A stretch of 5,984 nt of DNA from Pseudomonadota bacterium (lineage in GTDB: Bacteria; Pseudomonadota; Alphaproteobacteria; Rhodospirillales; UBA2165), in assembly GCA_027592155.1 (NCBI GenBank), contig JAQCKY010000167.1, positions 1 through 5,984 on the forward strand, in the 5' to 3' direction. This document shows positions 1 through 5,511 of the stretch, piece by piece. Position 1 is the first letter of the stretch. Each line of letters opens with the position of its first letter. The notes under the pieces are model-generated. The model made no database searches. It had not been told where the DNA came from and saw only the letters and a program-made list of their open reading frames with translations. A program made the position numbers and the translations under genes.

Positions 1-739
1 CGGGCTTGTCATCGGCGTTGTCCCTGGCGCCGGTGCCGCGATTGCTTCGTTTGTCGCCTATCAGCAGTCGAAGACGTTTTCGAAAACGCCCGAACTCTAT
101 GGTACAGGCCATGTCGAAGGGCTGGTTGCGCCTGAATCGGCAAATAACGGCGTTACCTCCGGCACACTGGTTCCGCTGCTGATAATCGGTATTCCCGGTG
201 GCGCGACGGCGGCCATAATGCTGGTCGTCTTGCAGTTTCATGGTGTCACCATCGGTCCGGAACTATTCCAGGAACGGCCTGAACTCGCCATTGGCCCATT
301 CACTGCGATGGCGGTAACTTACGCTTTAATGATCCCGCTCATATTGCCGCTGGCCCGCTACATGTCCCGGATCACTGTCGTGTCGACGGTTTATATAGCT
401 CCGATAATTATCTCTTTTACGCTGGTCGGAGCATTCGTGCCTCGCGCCTATATGTTCGATATGGGCTTAGCGCTCGTTTTCGGCATTATCGGCTACATCG
501 CCCGCAAGACCGGCTATCATGTTGCCGCCATTCTGATCGGTGTCATTCTTGGCCCCTTGCTGGAGAATTTCTTCCTTCGGGCGTTGAGAATGTCCGAGGG
601 TGATATTCTGGTGATCTTCTCATCGAAGATCGGCAACGTACTTTGGGTGCTTCTGGCGATCTCCTTGGTAATACCTTATCTCACCGAATACCGGCGCAAG
701 AAGGCAGCCCGCGTGGAATTTGATGTTCCAGAAGGGTAG
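1..739 (+). CDS. TctA-family tripartite tricarboxylate transporter large permease, C-terminal half (5' partial)
   Basis: The reading frame is open from base 2 and ends at TAG 737-739, giving 245 residues. TctA proteins are normally about 500 residues, so roughly the N-terminal half lies outside the window. It is the large membrane subunit of a TTT transporter, which imports carboxylates using a periplasmic binding protein (TctC) and a small membrane subunit (TctB). Visible family signatures are a Gly/Pro-rich PGAGAAIASFVAY segment (residues 8-20), the strongly conserved VEGLVAPESANNG (38-50), and GIPGGATAA (63-71), followed by HGVTIGPELF. After these come several hydrophobic helices, around residues 95-115, 122-140, 145-165, 170-190 and 215-232. 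The tail is basic (YRRKKAAR) and probably cytoplasmic. The substrate cannot be read from the sequence; some TTT systems take up aromatic acids, which would suit the neighbours. The neighbouring remnant is on the opposite strand, so this gene is the 3' end of its own operon. Confidence 0.93.
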   Translation, partial: GLVIGVVPGAGAAIASFVAYQQSKTFSKTPELYGTGHVEGLVAPESANNGVTSGTLVPLLIIGIPGGATAAIMLVVLQFHGVTIGPELFQERPELAIGPFTAMAVTYALMIPLILPLARYMSRITVVSTVYIAPIIISFTLVGAFVPRAYMFDMGLALVFGIIGYIARKTGYHVAAILIGVILGPLLENFFLRALRMSEGDILVIFSSKIGNVLWVLLAISLVIPYLTEYRRKKAARVEFDVPEG

Positions 740-757
740 GGATCGCTTTTTGCGGCG

Positions 758-1579
758 TTAAGCGCCCCGCACGTGATCGATCAACGATTCTGCATCATCG
801 GGAACGACGTCTCCCAACCAGGCGATGTGGCTATCCGGGCGAATGAGCGCAAGATTCCTTCCAAAACGATCCGCGACATCCGATTCCTTGATGTCGATGA
901 TTTTGAGCGGAACCCCGCGGTCGGCTGCCACTGTAACTAGGCTGTCGAGGTCAGCCGCTCTTCCACCCATCCGCAGCAAGACAAATAGGTCGCCGAACAA
1001 GTCGATGGTTGATCTGCCGTCTTCGAGCCAGCAATGCGGCGCACGACCGCCCGGTCGTATCAGGGGTGAAAATGGATCGTCGGTCGGCTGTTGATCCGTG
1101 ACGCAGATCGGTGAGTTCAGGTAGGCGAACTGAGCCTTTACTTGTTCGGGTACATTAAGCTTGCTCAGGATGGATCGGTCGGCGAGAGCGTCGCGAATCC
1201 CGCCGACGCCGGGAAGGTCGGCAATGGCGTTAAAGGTCTGGGTTGATCTCTCGACAAGGCGCTTGGCAATTGGTCGGCATTCGGCTTCGAAAGAGTCGAG
1301 GAGACGCCCACCGCCCCAGCCGGCGCACAAGGCAGAAAGTTTCCAGGCGAGGTTTACGGCCTCACAGATTCCGGTATGCATTCCCAGCCCGCCGGTTGGA
1401 GAGCATTGATGGGCAGAATCGCCGAGAATGAAGGCCCTGCCTTTCCGGTAAGCGTTCGCGACGTAGTCCCGGCGCTCCCATGTCGAGACATCGATAATTT
1501 CGTAGGCAAACTCCTGGCCTAACATCTTTCGAAGATAGACATCCGCAAGACAAACGCGGTAACGATTGGCAGCACCCAC
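758..1579 (-). pseudogene. FAD-dependent aromatic-ring monooxygenase remnant, C-terminal half only
   Basis: This 273-residue frame starts at a GTG, ends at TAA 758-760, and is open upstream only to base 1591, where an in-frame TAA (1592-1594) stops it. It matches the PheA/TfdB/MhpA-type flavin hydroxylases, which add one oxygen to phenolic rings using NAD(P)H and FAD. The GD motif region is intact, GRAFILGDSAHQCSPTGG (residues 47-64), followed by GMHTGICEAVNLAWKLSAL. A C-terminal thioredoxin-like domain ends the frame. In full-length relatives of about 540-560 residues the GD motif lies near residue 290; here it is at 53-54. The N-terminal FAD-binding Rossmann part (GxGxxG and DG motifs) is therefore missing. 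I translated all three minus frames upstream to 1916 and found no trace of it. No ribosome binding site precedes the GTG. The fragment has no internal stop or frameshift, so the loss looks like a clean 5' deletion or rearrangement that may be fairly recent. Its downstream end lies 18 bp from the permease stop, convergent with it. Confidence 0.8.
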
Positions 1580-1591
1580 ATACTGCGAAAC

Positions 1592-1916
1592 TTAGACAAC
1601 GGAAACATTCCCGCCTCCCACTTTACCCCACCAAGCCCCGAGAGAATCAATCTCTATGAGGCGTCGAACGATGTCCCAACTTGCCTTATCGCTCATCCGA
1701 ACACAGTGACGTACATCACAACCCATCGTTTAAAGGCCACCCATACGTATGTATTAGTGTCCGGAACGACCTAAGCTATGGACCCGTGATGTCCAATTGG
1801 TTAACAGATGGCGCTGGGCTGCGGAATTTCAATGGACGATTTAGGCGGTGCGAAGTTTGCGGTCCCGGAAATCCGGTATTTTTGCCGGAAAAAATACAAC
1901 TTGAGGCGATCAATTC
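1592..1916. other. Intergenic gap of about 325 bp between the monooxygenase remnant and the hydrolase gene
   Basis: No convincing gene is seen on either strand. The open frames here are short and lack a supported start. One minus-strand frame at 1592-1726 would encode 44 residues, including RRLIEIDSLGAWWGKVGGGN; it lies in the same frame as the monooxygenase remnant, separated from it by a single TAA, but shows no monooxygenase motif. Small perfect palindromes are CATACGTATG (1742-1751), CCAATTGG (1793-1800) and GTTAAC (1800-1805). The plus-strand end must carry the promoter of the hydrolase-cupin unit, but I could not pick out a convincing -35/-10 pair. The region also contains the junction where the monooxygenase N-terminus was lost. 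Confidence 0.6.
1865..1891 (+). promoter_or_regulatory. Possible operator: CCGGAAA direct repeat with interleaved inverted half-site
   Basis: CCGGAAA occurs at 1865-1871 and again at 1885-1891, exactly 20 bp apart start to start (about two helical turns). Between them TCCGG (1872-1876) forms inverted repeats with both copies: CCGGA-AA-TCCGG on the left, and TCCGG-N8-CCGGA (1872-1889) on the right. The array ends 25 bp before the hydrolase ATG, where a regulator would affect transcription or a small RNA hairpin would sit in the leader. The sequence pattern is seen directly; a regulatory role is inferred, and the stems are short enough to be chance. Confidence 0.3.
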
Positions 1917-2900
1917 ATGAAACTCGTAACATTTGTCGGAGAAGCCGGGGAAGACCGTTTAGGCGCCTGGATCGACGATTCCACGAAAGTTGTCGATCTC
2001 GCGGCCGCCGATGAAACGATTAACGGCACCATCGATCCCTTTTTCGATTCGATGCTGGATCTGATCGAAGGCGGAGAAGAGGCGCTCGAAGCTGCCTACG
2101 GCTTAATCGTCGATCCACCGGAAAATACGGTGCTTCCGACCGGCGAAGTCACCCTTCGTACCCCCGTGCCGGCGCCGCCTCAAATTCGCGATTGCCTTTG
2201 TTTCGAAGAACATCTCACCCAGGCCTTCGCGATCTTGCGTAAGGTTAAGGCTGCCGCGGAGCCCGATCCGGAGGCGGCAATGGCGGAGTTTGAGCGCCAG
2301 GGCCTTTTTCGCATTCCCGAGGTCTGGTACCAGCAACCGATCTACTACAAGGGGAATAGGTTCTCCGTCGTCGGTACCGACGCGGACGTCATATGGCCGA
2401 CCTATGCCGATATTCTGGATTATGAAATGGAGTTCGGTTTCTTTGTCGGAAAGGGCGGGAAAAATATTTCTAAAGATAACGCGCAAGGCCATATTTTTGG
2501 CTATTCGATTTTCAACGACATCTCGGCCCGCGATGTTCAAACCGTGGAGATGCCCGGCGGTCTGGGGCCGGCGAAAAGCAAGGATTTCGATACCGGCAAC
2601 GTGATCGGCCCCTGCATCGTCACCGCCGACGAAATTGACCCCTATGATCTGGATCTCATCGTCAGAGTGAATGGTGAAGAGCGGTCCCGGGGAAATAGCA
2701 GCTCCATCCATTGGAAATTTGAGGATTTGATCGCCCATATCAGTCAATCGGAGACGATTTATCCGGGAGAGTTCATTGCTTCCGGGACAGTCGGCGGTGG
2801 CTCCGGGTTGGAGCTGGAACGCTATCTGGAACCGGGCGACGTGGTCGAGTTGGAAGTCGAAGGGATTGGGACGATCCGCAACAAGATCGTCCGGCCGTAA
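1917..2900 (+). CDS. Fumarylacetoacetate hydrolase (FAH) family protein
   Basis: The product has 327 residues, a usual length for the longer FAH-family enzymes. The family cleaves C-C bonds in, hydrates or decarboxylates beta-diketo or 2-oxo acids made after aromatic ring cleavage, using Mg2+ or Mn2+ in the cytoplasm. An N-terminal domain (about 1-85) precedes the FAH fold. FEEH (96-99) carries the likely catalytic Glu/His pair. DYEMEF (168-173) gives the E-x-E metal ligands E170 and E172, and FNDISARD (199-206) supplies the third ligand D201. KSKDFD (220-225) and SGTVGGGSGLEL (289-300) are the substrate-pocket lysine and Gly-rich motifs typical of the family, and the frame ends with the standard GDVVELEVEGIGTI strand. 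All expected metal ligands are present, so it should be active. The ATG has GAGG at 1903-1906, 10 bp upstream. The cupin gene follows 24 bp later, implying co-transcription. The substrate is not determined; fumarylpyruvate, acylpyruvate or a 2-oxo-hepta-ene-dioate are possibilities. Confidence 0.92.
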   Translation: MKLVTFVGEAGEDRLGAWIDDSTKVVDLAAADETINGTIDPFFDSMLDLIEGGEEALEAAYGLIVDPPENTVLPTGEVTLRTPVPAPPQIRDCLCFEEHLTQAFAILRKVKAAAEPDPEAAMAEFERQGLFRIPEVWYQQPIYYKGNRFSVVGTDADVIWPTYADILDYEMEFGFFVGKGGKNISKDNAQGHIFGYSIFNDISARDVQTVEMPGGLGPAKSKDFDTGNVIGPCIVTADEIDPYDLDLIVRVNGEERSRGNSSSIHWKFEDLIAHISQSETIYPGEFIASGTVGGGSGLELERYLEPGDVVELEVEGIGTIRNKIVRP

Positions 2901-2924
2901 GCGGGAACGAAATGGGAGACGAGA

Positions 2925-3455
2925 ATGGTTGAGAAAATCAGGCGGCTGGTGACGGGGCTGAACGACGAAGGAAAGTCGGTCTTTATCTATGAAGGCGATG
3001 CAACGGCCGTCAAAGAGATGGAGTCGATGCCGGGCCTGGCGTTGACCGATCTTTGGGTGACCGGCGTCGCGCCCGCGGATAACACGGGCATTATCGACGC
3101 CGCCGATCGTCCGGTGGTGTTGGAGCCGCCCCGGAACGGCACGATTTTCAGGGTCGTCGAATTCCCGCCCGATTCCGCTTGGCGGGATAGCGCCGACGCT
3201 AAGGAGGCGTTCGATTCCATCGGCGCCGGGCATGCCACCCATGACGACTCCGACGACCCGATGATGCATAAGACCGCGACCGTGGATTACCTGATCGTGC
3301 TCCAAGGCGAGATATGGGCAATCCTCGACGAGGGCGAACGTTGCCTCAAACAAGGCGACGTGATGATCCAGCGCGGCACCGTGCATTCCTGGAGCGTGCG
3401 GACCGACGAGCCCTGTTTGCTGGCGGCAATATTGGTCAGCGCCGACCCGCTTTAA
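2925..3455 (+). CDS. Small cupin-domain protein
   Basis: This is a 176-residue protein with one cupin barrel in its C-terminal half. Cupin motif 1 appears as HKTATVDYLIVLQGE (115-129) and motif 2 as GDVMIQRGTVHSW (144-156). H115, E129 and H154 are plausible metal ligands, although motif 1 has a single His where the classical motif has two. The N-terminal half (about 1-85) is a less recognisable extension. Such single-domain cupins often sit in aromatic or beta-keto acid catabolic clusters with unassigned roles. It is too short to be a bicupin ring-cleaving enzyme such as gentisate dioxygenase. The start is supported by GGGAG at 2914-2918, six bases before the ATG, and by the 24-bp gap from the hydrolase stop. 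The stop codon overlaps that of the convergent reductase gene. The function is not known; a metal-dependent isomerase, a lyase or a sensor-like role are all possible. Confidence 0.88.
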   Translation: MVEKIRRLVTGLNDEGKSVFIYEGDATAVKEMESMPGLALTDLWVTGVAPADNTGIIDAADRPVVLEPPRNGTIFRVVEFPPDSAWRDSADAKEAFDSIGAGHATHDDSDDPMMHKTATVDYLIVLQGEIWAILDEGERCLKQGDVMIQRGTVHSWSVRTDEPCLLAAILVSADPL

Positions 3456-4411
3456 TTTCTGGGCCGGGGCGACTCCAACCCAACACCTTCCAGATGCCCG
3501 AACAAAGCATCCAGCTTTTCCCGGTCGGCAGCCAGCAGCGGCGGGCCCAACAGCGACTCCACATTGTGGATCAGATGCTCTTCCTTGCCGGTACCGAACA
3601 GCGTGACATCGACACCGGGTTCGTCGCGAACATAGCGATAGGCGACGTCGAGCAGGTCGCGGGCGCTGTCAGGGCGGATTAGGAAATCCAAGGCGTTTTC
3701 ATCGGCGGCAAATTCGGCCGGGAGCTTTCCTTCGTCCGCCAGGCGGCGGAACGTGTCCCAGGTGTGTCCGTGATAGGCGAACATATTGCGGACCACGAAC
3801 ATCATATAGGTACCGATGCCTTTCGCTTGGGTTCCCGGGAATGCGATCTGGCGGGCGTTTTGATTGAGTACCGAGAAGGCGACCATCACGACGTCGACGA
3901 GGTCTTGTTCGGTAACCTGCCGGACCATGTCGTGCCTCGGATCCGACACCGGCGCTTCCGTCGCGCCGAGGAATCGGAATTTTCCTTTCTCCTGCTCCAG
4001 TTTGAGGGCAGGGAAGACGTCGTCGATGGCACGGGGTAACTGGGTCGCCCTGAGACCGTGAATGAAAAATATGTCGAAATAGTCCAATCCCATTATTTTG
4101 AGAGAGTTATCGAGACCGGAGATGATTTCCTCGGTGGTATAGTCGCTTCCCCGGGCGGCGATGAAGTGTTTGGTTGAGACGACGACGGAGGCTCGATCGA
4201 CGCCTTTCAGCCCGAGGCCCATGGCTTCCTCGCTGCCATAGGAACTTGCCGTGTCGAATACCGTAATGCCCTGATCGAGCGCCGTGCGGACAATGTTTGA
4301 GGCTTCTCGGGCGCTCTTGCCGTCTGCCAATCCCATCCGGCTGCCACCGCCGCCGCCAAATCCGGCGATGCTGACTTTCAGTCCGGTTCCGCCCAGTGTT
4401 GTATATTGCAC
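3452..4411 (-). CDS. Aldo/keto reductase
   Basis: The product has 319 residues, normal for the NAD(P)H-dependent aldo/keto reductase superfamily, which reduces aldehydes and ketones (or oxidises the alcohol or lactol) in the cytoplasm. The catalytic tetrad is complete: D53 (in TVFDTASSYG), Y58, K81 (STKHF) and H118 (FIHGL). The TIM-barrel start LGGTGLKVSIAGFGGGGG and the C-terminal cofactor-binding segment FGTGKEEHLIHNVESL (272-287) are also present. The start is GTG at 4411-4409, supported by GGGAAGGG on the minus strand (4426-4419), seven bases upstream. The gene converges on the cupin gene with a 4-bp overlap and diverges from the dehalogenase-like gene across 88 bp. The run of five glycines at 20-24 is unusual but lies in the first loop. 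The substrate is not inferable; the position beside aromatic-acid genes hints at a catabolic or detoxifying role only by association. Confidence 0.92.
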   Translation of the reverse strand: MQYTTLGGTGLKVSIAGFGGGGGSRMGLADGKSAREASNIVRTALDQGITVFDTASSYGSEEAMGLGLKGVDRASVVVSTKHFIAARGSDYTTEEIISGLDNSLKIMGLDYFDIFFIHGLRATQLPRAIDDVFPALKLEQEKGKFRFLGATEAPVSDPRHDMVRQVTEQDLVDVVMVAFSVLNQNARQIAFPGTQAKGIGTYMMFVVRNMFAYHGHTWDTFRRLADEGKLPAEFAADENALDFLIRPDSARDLLDVAYRYVRDEPGVDVTLFGTGKEEHLIHNVESLLGPPLLAADREKLDALFGHLEGVGLESPRPRN

Positions 4412-4499
4412 GCGCTTACCCTTCCCGTTGACGCCCGTTTAATTCTTGGGTTTTGGCGATTACAGTATTTCTTTGGTATCAACAAGCGGGGAAGACGAC
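4412..4499. promoter_or_regulatory. Divergent promoter region between reductase and dehalogenase-like genes
   Basis: These 88 bp separate two divergently transcribed genes, so at least one promoter must lie here or close by. The middle (about 4436-4485) is visibly richer in A and T than the flanking genes. A good -35-like TTGACG lies at 4428-4433 but lacks a convincing -10 at 16-18 bp. TTGGCG (4453-4458) and TATCAA (4477-4482) have an 18-bp spacer, but this would start transcription on top of the GGGGAAG ribosome site (4488-4494). No clear palindromic operator was seen. The region is inferred to be regulatory from gene layout, not from a strong motif. Confidence 0.4.
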
Positions 4500-5327
4500 A
4501 TGGCCGACGGCACCCACAATGACTACGAACATATTCTCTATGAGGTGAGCGACGGCGTTGGGCGGTTGACGTTTAATCTCCCGCAATTTGCCAATGCGAT
4601 GGACTTCCAGGGCGTGCGAGAAACCTTCGATGCCCTGATGAAGGCGGAGCGCGATGCAAATGTCGGCTGCGTTTTGATCACCGGTGCCGGCAAGGCGTTC
4701 TGCGCCGGTTTCAATCTTAAAGAGATCCCCGACCATAAAGACGGCATCGAGGATATCGCCGATCATTTCCGGGAACTGGCCCATTGGTGGCATCAGGTGT
4801 TCCACCGGGTTGTGCGGATGCCGAAGCCCGTGCTGGCGGCGGTTAACGGCGCGGCGGCGGGGGCCGGCCTCGGACTATCCTTGTGCGCCGATATGGTGAT
4901 CGCCCATGAGAGGGCGAATTTCCTCTGCGCCTGGCATTCGATCGGCCTCGCGAACGACGCGACAACGTCGTACACGCTGGTCAAAATCGTCGGGTTTCGC
5001 CGGGCAATGGAACTGATGATGACCAATAAAACGCTTTCTGCGCAGGATGCCTTGGAATGGAACATCGCAAATCGTGTTTATGGTGATGAAGACTTCGAGA
5101 CCAATGTTAATCAAGCCGCCATGGATCTCGCAGCGGGACCGACACATTTACAAGCCATGGCCAAGGAAAGCTTTCACATGGGATGGCGGCGATCTTTGGA
5201 AGAGGCAACCGAGTTTGAGATTCAGAACGTGATGAAATCGGTTGAAGATCCCTATTTTGTCGAGGCTCTGGATAACTTCCTCAGTAAAAAAAGCCGCAGT
5301 AATGTGGAGAAGGTAAGATTACCGTAG
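4500..5327 (+). CDS. 4-chlorobenzoyl-CoA dehalogenase-like crotonase-superfamily enzyme (FcbB-like)
   Basis: The product has 275 residues with the crotonase fold. FcbB replaces the para-chlorine of 4-chlorobenzoyl-CoA by hydroxyl via an aspartyl-aryl adduct. The enoyl-CoA hydratase glutamates are missing: the first position is glycine (GAGLGLSL, G125) and the second is tryptophan (FLCAWHSIG, W145). The dehalogenase residues are present: H98 (WWHQ, matching H90), W145 (CAWH, matching W137) and the nucleophile D153 (LAND, matching D145), all with the same offset of 8. The aromatic pocket F71 (FCAGFNL), F90 and W97 matches F64, F82 and W89. Long C-terminal stretches (GPTHLQAMAKESFH, TEFEIQNV) also look FcbB-like from memory. 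ATG 4500 is chosen for GGGGAAG at 4488-4494; a TTG at 4446 would add 18 unconserved residues. Differences such as N72 (Tyr in FcbB) and A122 (Gly114) could shift the substrate, so a non-halogenated acyl-CoA hydrolytic or isomerase role is possible. The ligase gene follows on the same strand. Confidence 0.85.
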   Translation: MADGTHNDYEHILYEVSDGVGRLTFNLPQFANAMDFQGVRETFDALMKAERDANVGCVLITGAGKAFCAGFNLKEIPDHKDGIEDIADHFRELAHWWHQVFHRVVRMPKPVLAAVNGAAAGAGLGLSLCADMVIAHERANFLCAWHSIGLANDATTSYTLVKIVGFRRAMELMMTNKTLSAQDALEWNIANRVYGDEDFETNVNQAAMDLAAGPTHLQAMAKESFHMGWRRSLEEATEFEIQNVMKSVEDPYFVEALDNFLSKKSRSNVEKVRLP

Positions 5328-5340
5328 GCAATAGCTTCGA

Positions 5341-5494
5341 TCCTCATATTGAGCTTGTCGAAATAGGAGGTGGCCTGAAACGCATCCTCCCGCCTGCGCG
5401 AAGCCCGCTTCGGCGGGCGAAGGCAGGTCGACAGGCTCAGGATGAGGGAATCGTTTTTGGTCCTCATGTTGAGCTTGTCGAAATATGAGGTGGC
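5341..5494. repeat. Composite palindromic intergenic repeat (three related units plus central hairpin)
   Basis: Two 34-bp direct copies at 5341-5374 and 5461-5494 differ at only two positions and start exactly 120 bp apart. Each is an imperfect inverted repeat: CCTCATRTT and AAATATGAGG-like arms around GAGCTTGTCG. A third, inverted copy at 5428-5447 matches 17 of 20 positions. Between them lies a nested hairpin: CATCCT (5383-5388) with AGGATG (5439-5444), CCTGC (5393-5397) with GCAGG (5423-5427), and a core GCCCGCTTCGGCGGGC (5403-5418), a perfect 6-bp stem closed by a TTCG loop. Units of this style are interspersed in many alphaproteobacterial genomes, probably as non-autonomous or RNA-hairpin repeats. 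It fills almost the whole gap between the dehalogenase-like and ligase genes and would fold strongly in a shared transcript. A T-run at 5454-5458 follows but is not directly attached to the stem, so it is not a classic terminator. Confidence 0.85.
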
Positions 5495-5511
5495 ACTTAC
5501 GGGGGACAATA

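Noticed and set aside
740..775. Possible terminator between the permease and the monooxygenase remnant (GGCG-TTAAG-CGCC hairpin near 754-766, T5 at 747-751).
   Set aside because: The stem is only 4 bp and the T-run is upstream rather than downstream of it on the plus strand, so it does not form an intrinsic terminator on either strand.
1592..1640. Minus-strand TGGGG-N5-TGGGA pattern (with CGGGG a further 10 bp upstream) resembling the MraZ operator array.
   Set aside because: No mraZ or cell-division genes are in the window, the expected third box is imperfect, and G-rich runs can give this by chance.
2103..3386. Long minus-strand open frame of 427 residues across the hydrolase and cupin genes.
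   Set aside because: It is a shadow frame: low-complexity His/Arg-rich translation, no family motifs, and it spans two well-supported plus-strand genes.
4446..4499. TTG start at 4446 extending the dehalogenase-like protein by 18 residues.
   Set aside because: The extension lacks family resemblance, and ATG 4500 has a good GGGGAAG ribosome site and fits the FcbB length.
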